Shown here piece after piece: positions 13,320 to 25,500 of a DNA stretch of 64,000 nucleotides (position 1 is the first letter of the stretch; each line of letters opens with the position of its first letter). The position numbers and the translations under genes were made by a program. The notes under the pieces are model-generated. The model was not told the origin of the DNA. It worked only from the letters and a program-made list of their open reading frames with translations, and did not search any database. The DNA is taken from contig VWZX01009107.1 of the NCBI GenBank assembly GCA_013399015.1, positions 1 to 64,000 of the forward strand, given 5' to 3'. Source of the DNA: Galbula dea (lineage: Eukaryota > Chordata > Aves > Piciformes > Galbulidae).

Positions 13320-14182
13320 CCCTTTAATAGAATGATTCTTTCTCATGCTTAAACATTACATGCATAATGAAGGGCTTTGAGAAGTAAACCTGTCAGTCAA
13401 AGAAAGACATATGAGGTGATTTCAAAGAGCTGGTGGTTTAGTAGTTTCTCAAGCACAGGAGATTCCTGTGTTGGCTAAACCATAGGGAGTTGCACATCAG
13501 TTGAAAAGATTCATTCCTTTGTATGACTACATTCAAGCCATGTGAGAATGGCTAATTACAGTCCCATTAAAGCTAAGTGTTCCACATCATTTAAGGTAAA
13601 ATGCAAAAGGATACCAGTAATGTGAAATTTAATTACAAGGAATTCCTACTTTATATAGGGATGAATTGCTAATAAGGGCTTTATTGTGAGTAAATTGATG
13701 TTTTAATGCTAATTATTTAATTCCTGTGTGTATTACTAAACTTAAATGAGNCCCTTTAATAGAATGATTCTTTCTCATGCTTAAACATTACATGCATAAT
13801 GAAGGGCTTTGAGAAGTAAACCTGTCAGTCAAAGAAAGACATATGAGGTGATTTCAAAGAGCTGGTGGTTTAGTAGTTTCTCAAGCACAGGAGATTCCTG
13901 TGTTGGCTAAACCATAGGGAGTTGCACATCAGTTGAAAAGATTCATTCCTTTGTATGACTACATTCAAGCCATGTGAGAATGGCTAATTACAGTCCCATT
14001 AAAGCTAAGTGTTCCACATCATTTAAGGTAAAATGCAAAAGGATACCAGTAATGTGAAATTTAATTACAAGGAATTCCTACTTTATATAGGGATGAATTG
14101 CTAATAAGGGCTTTATTGTGAGTAAATTGATGTTTTAATGCTAATTATTTAATTCCTGTGTGTATTACTAAACTTAAATGAG
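13320..14182. repeat. Perfect 431-bp direct duplication around a single N
   Basis: The sequence 13320-13750 (starting CCCTTTAATAG, ending CTTAAATGAG) is repeated as 13752-14182, with only one ambiguous base (N, 13751) between. By eye the copies are identical. Perfect identity plus an N at the junction is what an assembler leaves when two overlapping contig ends are placed side by side instead of merged. I read it as an artefact rather than a real tandem duplication. The content is non-coding AT-rich DNA. Confidence 0.95.
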
Positions 14183-17100
14183 TGTAGAGGAGCAACTATA
14201 ACCTGAAATGTACTGGCCTTTGCCTAGTGGTCTGGAAAATGCCCTGCATAGTCAAAACCACGAGCCAAGGAACTGTCTAAAACATTTTGAAACTGTATCA
14301 TAGGATGAACTCTAGGATCGCTCTCAACACCAGGGTTAAGCAGTAGGGCTCAGTTATTATTTCTGCATTGCTTGGACAATGTTACCCCTACAACCCACAC
14401 ATTTTCTAGTAAGCTCAAATTGTAAAAATCCAGTCCTAATTACTTAGGGAGAAATTTGCATTAGATTTGCAACGGCTCTGGCAGTAACATTTGTGCCTTA
14501 AAATATTGTTGATGACGCTAAGACAGTTGGTCTTGGCTTAAGACATTGGCAAGTTCAATTTTACAGAATCATTAAGGTTGGAAGAGACTGATTTGACTGC
14601 TTGTTACCTTTATGGGTTTCTGATAGTGGAGATCCAAATTCTGGTTTAGCTCCTAGCCAGTCAAGTCCCTGATGTCTCTCAGAAAAGAGTTTGTTTTACA
14701 AGGATGTGTAAAAAGAGGAGATATAAGCAGCAGCTGTGCCAACTCTGGAGCTGCCTTTTACAAAACCTGCTGTAAGAGCTTTGCAAAGAAACCTCACAGA
14801 GTTTGTTTTTCTTGCTTCAGGTCTGGATGTGTAGCATGTAGGATGTAGGCTTTGGTGTCCAGATTTTCTCAGGAGAACATCAACTGTTCTCTGGGCTGCA
14901 CTAACTCGTTTGTAATAACCACACAGCACGAGGGTGATAATTTTGGGCACAAATGTATGAAGCAATAAATCTACATCAGACTTAAATCCAGAGGGCAGAA
15001 GTCTGTAGGAACTCAGAAGAGCTTTCTGCTCCTTTGAGAAGGATTTAGACTTCCAAAACAGTTCACTACAGAAAGGTTTTTCAGCTTTTCAGAGCACACA
15101 GCAGCATGTACTTCTCTGGTTATCCCTGTTGAAAGTAAAATGCATCACAACCACCCAAGCCTCTATTTACAGTCATAAAATTCAACAGCATGCAAAGATT
15201 GAGAGGGAAAACAGAAGGAAGGTTTTGCTTATCTTCTGCAGCAAGAGTGGCCTTTGACATTTGTCTTTGAAGAAATGCATAGGACAGATCTCAAACAAAG
15301 AAGGGAAGCACATAAATTCTGCTTTTCAAAGTCAAAACTAAGTAGCACATTCTTTTCAGTAAATTGTAGGATTATGAATGTCTCTAAACCCACAGATTTG
15401 AGGCAGCATTCTGTTTGTTATTCATTATGTTAATCCTTTGGGTTTTCTTTAAGTTCCTATTCTGAATCTTGTTGCTGTCTGTATGATTTGGGTGTTCAGT
15501 CTACAAGCAAAAAGTCAATCCATTTGAGTCATCTGCATATCAGAAGAGTTGACTGAGCACAAGACTCAAGTGCTGAATTTTAATCTACAGGAAAATAAAA
15601 CATAACATCAGGACTGAGCTAAATCCAGGTTGAGCTTTGGCCACCACTGAGAGATGTTTAGAACAAACAGAAGTGTGATTGTTTGCCTGCAAGAAGTTTT
15701 ACTTCCTGCTAGCCAGGATTCTCAGTCAAGAGAGTTTATTTTCATTCCAGAGCCTTGTGTTTTGTTTTGTTTAGGATTGTTACAGAGTTTGTTATTCTGT
15801 ATCGTGTCACCTGCTAAAAGGAAACTGTGTAACAGTTCAAGAAAAGATGTAAGATCAACACTTCAGTTTCTGCCCAACCACAGCATCACTGCCTGCATAG
15901 ACACTCTCAAGAGGGATCAGCCTATGCTTTCCTTGTTTTAAATTAACTTTGTGGCTATGCATCACATTAGCTTAATTAGTGTAATTGCCAGTAAGTCAAA
16001 CAGCTGTAATGGGTAATTATGCCATTACACATAATTACTTCATGAGATGAGTTATAATGCAAGCATTCTTATTAAAACTGCAAGGCAGAAAGCAAGTGGT
16101 GTGTGTGAGCATTGACCTGGGATCAGCCAGCCAGAAGATGTCTCCACACTGGTTCTTGGCTCATGAATTAGTTGCAGCAGTACAAGGAGACAGAGGAAGG
16201 TAAACAAGCATCAGTTTAACTAAGATCTCAAGTACTTAAAGGCACACTAGAATTTTCAAGGAGTCCTGGTAGTCATTTCAGTTTGTTAGAGGAGGCATTC
16301 AACTGGATGCTTAGGGCAACCAAAACCTGTGCTTCCTAGGTAAGAGGATATGTGCAAGGATCTTCTCCCCAGGCAATTTTTTCCCTACTGTCACAGGAAA
16401 GTTGACAAAATAATCTGAAATGCTTGAGCTAGACAGAGACAAAACTAAAAGAACAGAAAGAACCCCCAGTTTGGTGCCTATTTTGATGAAAGAAAGTGTA
16501 AAGAATGTCTGTCATCTTCTATCAACAGGAAGCCAATGAAGACTAGGAGCTATCCAGCCATGTACAGCTTGGGATAATAAACCTTGCATGGAGTTAGCAG
16601 CTCAGACTCAATACCAGGGTATCACAACTGCCTCTTCGCAGCTTAGAGCTGGTTTGCCTCTTTGTGGTGCGGTCTGCAGGCAGGGCAGGTTGATACCAGC
16701 CTGTAGCCTCTCAGGATGGCAAAGCTGTAAGGATACTACTGGGTTTCTAACAAACCTTTAATCTGGTGGCACTCACTAGAAGAGAGCACAGTAATAACCA
16801 CTTTTACCAGCTGAGCAGTATTAGCAGGGAGTTAGAGTCTAAGCTGCTGGAACTGAGCCCAGACATGCAGCTCCAGCAGCACTGCTTCACTTGAAAAGGA
16901 TCTACCATGAATCTTCCTAACACTGGAGAAAAGAAGCATCCCTCATTCTTATGGATCTGTATTCCTACAGCAGTTGGGTCCCTTCCATTTTAGGTAAAGA
17001 CCAAACAAGCACAGAACAAAAAGCTAGGCCCCAGCCAAGCACCTTGCAAGAATTGTATAGTCTAAAGAAAGTGGTTCTAAAGGAGAAGAAAAAATAGGAT

Positions 17101-19959
17101 TTCATTTTCCTTGAAGAGAAAGTTCAACACACTATAACATACTGCAACAAGAGCACCCTGACAACATTACCAAGCAAGTTACTGACTACCAAAGAGCCTA
17201 GTTATTTTTTGTTATTGCTTAACAAAAAGGATATAATTGCTGCAGAACAAAGCACATAACATCCCTCCTGACTACTAACTGTTTCTAATTAATTAAGCAG
17301 AATATGTAGTTCATCACCTTTCATTCAATGAAAGACTAATTAGTTTCCATTGAATTTTAAAACTTCAGTAGTAACAAATTGTGTCACTTGATTTTTCCTT
17401 CACCTTTTTAATGTCTCGGTACTACAGGCTTTTCTTTAGGTTATCAGAGGCTGTTAGCTATGATTCTAATTATACATTTTATTTCAATTTAATTTAATTC
17501 AGTGGAAATAACTTCCCTACTGTGCTCTGGCATTCCTTAAAGTGTTTCTGGCACTCCAAGATTTTGGATATCTAGACTTGCCAGTTTCCTAAAACTTTTG
17601 TGTCAAGATGGAATCAAACTCAGAGGAGTGGAGAAAGGAAAAGTCCCAGACTGTTGGATTTTATAGCTATCATTTTCCATGAAGCTGTGGAAGTGAGCAG
17701 CATGGACTCGTGTGGAAAAAACCCAAACCACTCTTTTTCTCACCTACATTTCATGTAGTAGAATGAAATAAGGCAGCAGTGTTTCTCCCCCTGTCCCCCC
17801 TTCCTGAATCAGTCACTACAGCATTTGGTGAATATGGCAGGTAGGTTTGCTGCTTGAGATAGCACAGCATCTCCCAGGGGAAAATCTCCCCAGATTTTCT
17901 GTGGATCAAGCAGAGGTCACTAGGAGCTCTGTGTATGTGCAGACCCTGCAGAGTAAGTGGTTGGACTCACTTGCAGTGTGCTGTTGCACAGACCAGCACT
18001 TCTGGTTAGCAGCAGGATTAGAGATCATTCTCTCACCTTTAACTGCAACTAGGACTGTGAAAGGTTCAGGTTTACACCTGATTTTTCAAACCTGGGTCTG
18101 TGTGTCATATCTGCTTATTATGCCTCCAGTAGAGTCTGAGCCTTAGATCTCCTTCACCCTGGAAAAGGGCAATGGGACTTTAAGAAGTGATCCTCTCTTC
18201 ACTTTAGCTTCAGACAAAGGCATAGTGGAACAAGCCCTATGGAAATGAGAAACTCTCCAAGGTTCCTTGCCAGCTACCACTCTTCTGAAAAATTCCAATT
18301 AGATGCTCTACAGCTGTATATTCTTTTAAATCAAAGTATGGAGGACTGTCAACTTCGATTAACTTCAAGGTTAAAAGTCAGGCAGGTTACCAGTGCTTTC
18401 CAGACATCTTTAGTATTCCACCTTCTTTCCTGCCAACATACTTGGCAGAGTAATGAATTGCTGAGAGACTGGAAGCTTTCTGATCTTTTATTTCCAGGTA
18501 AACCAACCATTTAAACTGCCTTGGATCTGAAGCCCTCATAATTTTCTAGTCCTCAACTCCAGGAAAAACAAGCGATTTTATTGCACTGAGAGAAAAGTAG
18601 AAAGATGTTTAAAACCTAGCTGTGGTGAGCTCCAGTGTGGGAACCATGGACTGGAGAGTGAAGGAAAAGCAAAGCATTTTGAAGATGTGGACCTAGCTAG
18701 TATTTCAAAACAGCACAGTCACTTCTGTTGTACACTTCTGTGCATCAGAGACTACACTGACTGCCACCACAGCCCATGGAGAAGCAGTCTGTTAATCCAT
18801 ATAGAACTGGAAAAATTACCCCTACCAAACCCATCCTTTTCCCTGAACAGCAGGTAATCAGCATTCAGCAACAGCCTTGTCTGGGCATGAAGCCTGATAG
18901 GAAGCAGAGTGTCATAGCAGAGAAATGAGATAATTGAAAAGGAAAATGTTTCAAGCACTCAGGACAACTTCTGCCAGTCTCTCTGAGCTAAACCTCAACA
19001 ACTGACTGGCAGACAGTATCTGCCAGTGTCTCTCTGTCAACGGAACAGGTTGGCCCTGACCCTCTTCAGAAAGTGAGACACACCAAACAAAAGACAACAA
19101 GATTCCTCCTCCTTTCAGCTCACAGCTATTAACTTGCTGGAGTGACTCCTCCAGATAACAGATGCATAGCCAGAGCTGTTCCCAGATTCCAAGTGATGGG
19201 AGAACAATTTCCAGCACCTTGACTCCTCTAATTACACTGACAAGTCTGTTGAAATCTCCACTGTGGTCCTTCACCTGAAACAAGAATGTAGAGAGTTCTC
19301 AATAGTGTCTGTTGAGCTAGGGGGAATGAGAAGATTAATTAGTTGCAGTTCATAAAACAATCAGGTTCAAATCCATGAACTACTGCAAAGTGCAGTTGGC
19401 AATAACGATGCCATCACCACAGTGCAAGAAGGACAGGATTGGTCCCAGGTATTTTACAAGGGGGACAAAATATATTGATTACATCAAGACCACAGTCCAG
19501 GGAGGAAGCCCAGATCACCAGCTGGCCTTTCAGATCTGCTGGTCTGGGCAGCTGCCTGCTTCTCCCCAAGACTGGTGTGCTGGCAAAGGAGCAGTTCTTC
19601 AGCAGACAAGCAGGACTTCTGAATCCCCAGGAGTACAATGGACTCCAGGGGTCTTACTGAAGGGCTGTACCAGAGAGTCCTTCAGCTCACTGGGGAGGGT
19701 TAGGGCTAGCTCTGGTCCTGGGGGCTGTAAGGTAGTTCTGTGGAGGAGAGGGGCCTGCAGTACAGTGCAGGTTTAACCCTTTCCCAAGAGGGAAAACTCC
19801 TCCCCCCCACCCCCACAGTGGGAATGTAGTCTGAGTGCACTTCACTCAATGTCTGATGTGTCTGCAAAGACAAAAACGTTCCTCCCACTAACTTCTGAAA
19901 GGAGCTGGCATGGATTCTACAGTCATTTTAAAACATTCCCTTTCTACTTGAAGAAAAAC
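14183..19959. other. Intergenic, with one possible CR1 tail remnant
   Basis: No gene is recognisable. A short segment at about 14563-14600 (ACAGAATCATTAAGGTTGG) looks like the reverse complement of a CR1 3' tail, too short to class firmly. An open frame at 19375-19776 has no similarity I can name. The rest is unique AT-rich DNA downstream of the TRAPPC8 3' end. Confidence 0.55.
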
Positions 19960-20158
19960 AATGTTTTCCCAGTTCAGGTGGCAGAGCACTGGGACAGACT
20001 GCCCAGAGAGGCTGGGGAGTCTCCTTCTCTGGAGAGATTCCAAACCCCTCTGGACATGCTTCTGTGTGACCTGGTCTAGGGAATCCTGCTGTGGCAGGGG
20101 GGGTGGACTAGATCTTTCGAGATCCCTTCCAACTCCTAACATTCTGTGATTCTGTGAC
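19960..20158 (+). mobile_element. CR1 LINE 3' end, short
   Basis: The plus strand shows the terminal CR1 coding and tail signature (GGCAGAGCACTGGGACAGACTGCC region, then GAGATCCCTTCCAACTCC) and ends in two copies of ATTCTGTG. The copy is only about 200 bp, severely 5'-truncated. Sequence immediately 5' (19.85-19.96 kb) may be degraded CR1 but is not clear. Confidence 0.88.
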
Positions 20159-21480
20159 CTTCTACAGGAATGTTTTGCTCCATCCTCAGAGCTGACAGCC
20201 AGGTTCAGATAGTCTAAAGCCCATTTGAAGGGATCTAAAAAGATACAGTGGAATTTTTCTTCACATTAAGAAAAGGACATTGTGTAAATATATGCTCACA
20301 TATTTTCCACTGAACAAGGGAACATCTAGTACAAGTCAGTCTTGGCTTCCACTATAGAGAATGCTAAATTGAAAGCAACTATAAATCCAGGCATGGAGAC
20401 TCCAAGCTTTCTTACTTTCCTAATATCCCTGTGTAGATCTCTTAGTCTAAAACACAAATACCATTTTTCTAACAGCTCACAATCTTATGTAGCTAACAAA
20501 CAGCACAGCTCAAAGAGCAGTCACAGCACAAACACATCCCATAGTTCTCATTTTAAAAAGCTGCATGTCACAGCTGGATTTCAAACACCTGTATGGAAGC
20601 TGGACATGCAGATTGTCCTTTGATAGCATGATGTTTTTAGGCTTAGCAATAAGCCAGTCAGAAGCCCCAGTTGCACACCTTTGCCAGTGAGTCTCAGATC
20701 TATTCACAGAACTCTGGTGGAAAGAGTTTCTATCAGAATAATGTGACCTGTGCCCCTGAAGTATTTGAAGAAGCCTTAAAAATACACCAAGTGTGACTTA
20801 GAACATTGTGGCCTAGAGCTGCAGAGCTGAATGGCATCAGTGAGGAGTTCTTCCCCTAAAAGGGTGCCAAGATGGGAAGAGGACTGATAACACAGCATAA
20901 AGCCACAATGCCCAGAATCACACAGGAAAAGCAGTCTCCCAATCTGCCCAACAGCAGAAAAAAATCCTCAGCCCCAGAAGCAATGTATTTATTGTTAGAT
21001 AATACTCAAGTATTCTGCTGATAAACAATCATCCACAACCCTATTAGCTATGACTGCAAAAGGTCATGTGCTACAAAGGGGTTCTAAGACTTCTCAGGAT
21101 GCTTTACGACCTGGAGCTAGTGACACAGTTGCACTGCACACAAGTCAACTGGAAAACCTTACCTAAAGGGAAAAATATGCCCCTGAAGGCAGAAGCACTG
21201 TTTCACACATCAGCATTGTCCTACACAGGAATTTCCTTCAGCCACAAGACAGAGCAGCCCACCAGAAGCCTTAACATTTCTGTAGGTGCTCGCTTTCCCA
21301 TCCATATACTCAGCTACACCATCACAAACCACAGCTCCTAACTCCTAGCTGGTTTTCTGCACTTGATTGCTTCCCACAGCCCTCCTTACCTTCAGCAGCT
21401 ATTACTCCAAAATCCCCAACAGTATTAGCACCTGTAGATTGCTACAGCTGCAGAAGAGGAGAAAAAGCCTTAGGTGCACA
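20159..21480. other. Intergenic region downstream of TRAPPC8
   Basis: This lies between the CR1 tail and the likely distal end of the TRAPPC8 transcript. I see no exon, repeat or RNA gene. The TRAPPC8 3'UTR could extend into it, because a further TTTATT (AATAAA on the minus strand) occurs near 20987. Confidence 0.5.
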
Positions 21481-21484
21481 CAGT

Positions 21485-22266
21485 GACTAGATGGTGTATG
21501 TTTTATTCTATTTACAGTACATTTGTTATAAATATAATACATTTCTGGAAAATCTTGAGGAGATTTTTTTAAAACAGATCAGTTATTCTAGTTACATACA
21601 TAATAAAGCAAGTGACAATTGCAATGACAAGTCTCATGGTGGTGAAATAGTGCATTCTGTGCTGAGATGAACGTGAAAATACTCCAACTGGGTGAAGAAA
21701 TTCTTTCTGAGACACCTTAGGTGGGACTTGTGTGTAAACCTGGAAAGGTCACCAGTTCCCATAAACATGAAAACTCAAGATTTGAAACTGAAGAACTGAG
21801 AAACAGAAATGGACTGGAGACACAGTAAGGTTGGGATTTATCATGATCATGGCTTCACACAGGAAAAAGCCAACGAGGGTTTCTTCCTGAACCATATCCT
21901 AATACAGCCACAAATATTAACACACCATGCTGAAGTTGTAACAGCAGTCAAGTTGCATTTCTGCAGGGCATTGGACATACAAATATGTTCAGATTGGGAG
22001 TTAAGGAGTATTTTCTCTTATGAATACTTTAATTACCAGAGAAAAAATACATTATAAAAGGACAAAGGTGTTTTCAGTCCAACGTGCCCTGCATTGAGAA
22101 ACAAACTGCCAAGTACTCTGGAGTACTTTGCTATCTTCCTTCCTACACAATCTTTAGTAACAAGTTAGATGTTTGAGGTGCTATTTCCAAAAACTGCAGC
22201 AAGATAAGAAAAGAATCCCATTTCTTTTGTCTTTTATTGTGATTTTGTTTGTTTTCCAGAGAGTGG
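21485..22266 (-). other. TRAPPC8: Candidate TRAPPC8 3'UTR with two poly(A) signals
   Basis: Directly after the stop codon the minus strand holds an AATAAA at 22238-22233, only about 30 bases downstream. A second AATAAA is at 21507-21502. The first would give a very short 3'UTR, the second about 0.77 kb. Which is used cannot be decided from sequence, and a longer UTR is possible. Confidence 0.4.
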
Positions 22267-22501
22267 TCAGACATTATTGATAATAATCAGTGCAGGCATG
22301 GAGTTCTGCTGGCTCGTTTCAAACGGGGTGACTTGGTCCGCTAGCTTGGCAAAGACTCTGGGGGTTCCGAGGTTGTAGACACCTGTATGAACAAAGCAAG
22401 CTTTCAGCTGCAAGCTGTACACCTCCTGGCTTTGAAGTTGAAGCTTGTACTGTGTTTGCCCAAGCCATGTAAAAGATCCATGGATTTCTAGTGCTTCTGG
22501 G
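22267..22501 (-). CDS. TRAPPC8: TRAPPC8 coding exon 29 (residues 1352-1429) and stop
   Basis: The last coding exon encodes SPEALEIHGSFTWLGQTQYK, LQLQSQEVYSLQLKACFVHT, GVYNLGTPRVFAKLADQVT and ends NSMPALIIINNV plus stop. Acceptor CTTTCCAG with a T-rich tract. The C-terminus is nearly identical to human. Confidence 0.97.
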
Positions 22502-25500
22502 CTGGAAAGAAAAAAAGAAAGGGTAACAAAGTTATTTCTCGAGATTGCAGCATCCATGACCAGTTGACATGACTCCTTCCACCCCAAGTCTTCCCAAGAA
22601 TTCAGAATGCATTGTGTCCTCATCACTGGCTCCTTACAAAGGGATGCTTATTAATTCTTCTCAAAAGCCAGGAATTGGACACTTATTCTGGCACTGCCCC
22701 CCACCAGCTGTCTTGGACAATGACTTGGAAGTTGCTGAGTCTTTTTTACTGCCCCCAATAACTCCCCTGAAGTCACTACCTTCCCACATGCATGATGCTT
22801 GCTTTGTTTCCCACACCCCACACCCCCTTATTTTTAAGGGATCAAGGTTTTTCTAGCAAGACAAAGCTAGACTTGAAAGGCTAACAGTTGCCATCATAAG
22901 TATAGACAGAACCATGCTTAGCATTTTACCAAGGTGCTGAATGCAGCTTCATGAAGAGTAGTCCTGTCTGTCTGTCCTCTCTCCTACCACATCTACATCC
23001 ACAGCCCCCATCCCTGCAAACATACCCCAGGGTACCTCAGGTACACACTCACAGTTCCAAAGCTGTTTCCTACAACTTACTTGGTATTTTAAAACTGTAA
23101 CCCCAATAATCTATGTTTAATAAAGTATGGTTGCTGAAGCTCTTATTTCACAAGTTCAAAAGCATTTCCACTTGCCTAGACAAGGTCTACAGACTAACTA
23201 TTGGAGAGTCACAGAGTTCAAGGTCCTGGCTTGACAACAGTCAGAAGCAAACTTGAGCACTGACTGGAGACTCCCATTTGCCTGTACAAAGCTTTTATCA
23301 CCTTCTATTTCACAGAAGCTACTGTTGAAACAAATCCTATTCTAGATATTCAATACAGTTAAAACATGACAGAATTCCCCACAACTAGGAAGCATTCTCA
23401 GAAAACAGTCTGAATAACTTTCACACCTTACCTTGTTGTTTTGTGTCTTAAATCAATCATCACATCTACAACAGCCTGGGAACAGTTGGAAAGCAGAAGA
23501 GTGACAGGAACCAGACAGAGGCTGCAAAGAGAAGGAATTCCACAGGAAAGGGAAAAAGTCTTACTCTGGGTAGCCTTAATTCTACTCTTTATAGTTAGAA
23601 TAAATTCCAAGTAATGTAAAATAAACATGTAGCTTTTAATTACACAAGAGTCAGTGGACATAGCAACAGAACCACTTTTAATCACCATAACCAAATAATG
23701 TTACCACCTTCCTTCATCCAGCTCAGGAGGACTACTAGAAGTAAAGAAAGTGTACTGTTATGAAGAGAAACATTTCAGAATGGGGTGACACACTCCACTG
23801 TGCTACTCTTGAACCACTGGTTAGCATGTTTTGCCTAGGTACTTTTCTTCTGCACTGTCTCCTCTAAAGGAACTGCAGGCATCCAGCCTAAAGTTCTAGC
23901 CAGAACAGTGCCCAAGCAGAACAAATGCACGTGGTGTTACTTTAAGCCTTTACCCTCAATAAAACTAGTACAGTTAATTGATATCCTGCCTTTTCACAAT
24001 TAGTAATAATAGTTTTATAAGGTATGCTGCAGCAAGACAGACCCCAAGATATTCACAGGCAGGGACAAACTACTGCAGCTGAAACAGCTCTATGTATGCA
24101 ACAAGTGATTTGGGTTACTGGAATTCCTTGCCATTGCTTAACAGTTTAAATCTCATAAGCTGGACTCACAAGAAAAGAACAATTAGCAACTACAAGAAGA
24201 TATGAACTTGTTCCTGGAATAATGTATGCTGTAGAGCTCATTAAAATATGTCACCTTAGAAAATCTGACATTGAAGCATCTTACAAAGAAATCCCTTTCT
24301 TATTAGCTGAAGTGACAGAAAAAGTGTAACACAGCAGAGTTCTCAGATAACAACTCAAACCTAAATAGATATCTTTATGTTTCAAGTCAAATTCATTCCA
24401 TACCTGGAAATGAACCCAGGTGGTCCTGCTCAGATGGTTTTCATTCTGCAAGATTCACTGCTTTGACAGGCTCCAACTAATTCACTAGCAGTCTGCTTTT
24501 TGACAGAGGCTAATTCTGATATTCTTGCAGGACACAAGCCTCTGATCTGAACTGTTACCTTTTCTTCTGACATAAATCAGAACCATCTGCAGATAATCTA
24601 GGCATGCCAGATGCTGTAGGCATAGCAGTTCTTCTGACCTAAAAAGCACCACTTACTTTCTAAAGTGTCTAGCTCCTCAAAGCAGTCACACTGTTTACTC
24701 TGACACCAAAAATTAAGGCAGTAGAGTATTTTACTTCCAGTAAGTTTGAGAACACTAGTGGTTAGCATGAAAACTGAAGTGGTATCACAGTCTGGTTTCT
24801 ACAAGAACCTTTCATCTTATCTATACATTCTGAAGCAGTGAGTTTAAGAATTGAGCAAGATTTCACCCTTGCACACCAGACTTTTGTAACCTAACTCACA
24901 GCATGTCTCAACAGGATTTATATCCAATTAACAGTGTTTTAGAAGTTTCTAAAGAAAACACTGCACAAACCTTTTTTGATTGAAAGGATGATTGAAAGAC
25001 TCTGGATAATGAAGACTTGTCTTGATAAGATTAGAAAGCTGCTCTGGTGTTGGCTTTGCAGGTCCTGGTGTGCTTTCTGCTCGAAAAAACTTCAGGAGAA
25101 CCATTTCTGGTAATTCCTGAAACACAAATTCAGAATGACCTTTAAAACACTGCCATAAGGTACTCTGCAACATTACACTAGAAATCCAGCCACAGAAGCT
25201 ACAGTTTTCCATTCTGAACCCTAACTCTGGGGAAATAAGTCTACAGCATCATGAAGCTTACAGGTTTTTTCCAAGGTGTTTTGTACTGGAGTGTGCTAAA
25301 GGCCTAACTTGTATGAGTTATCTGTTCCCATGCTTAGAGGCATCTCACAGCTGCTTCTGCAAACCTGGGTAAGTTTAACAAAAGCATGCTGTTGTTGCAG
25401 TGGTCTGTTAAGTGTTTGGTTTTACACTTAAAGAGAAGGGGAGAGCATTTACACAGTTCCCTGCTCAGCATCTGGACCAAAAACCACCACCATCACCTGC

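Noticed and set aside
13320..14182. Real tandem duplication
   Set aside because: Perfect identity and an N exactly at the junction favour an assembly join error.
14563..14600. Additional CR1 insertion
   Set aside because: Only about 35 bases resemble a CR1 tail, too little to call separately.
19375..19776. 133-codon open frame as a gene
   Set aside because: No recognisable similarity and no supporting promoter or splice context; several overlapping frames of similar size exist at the same place.
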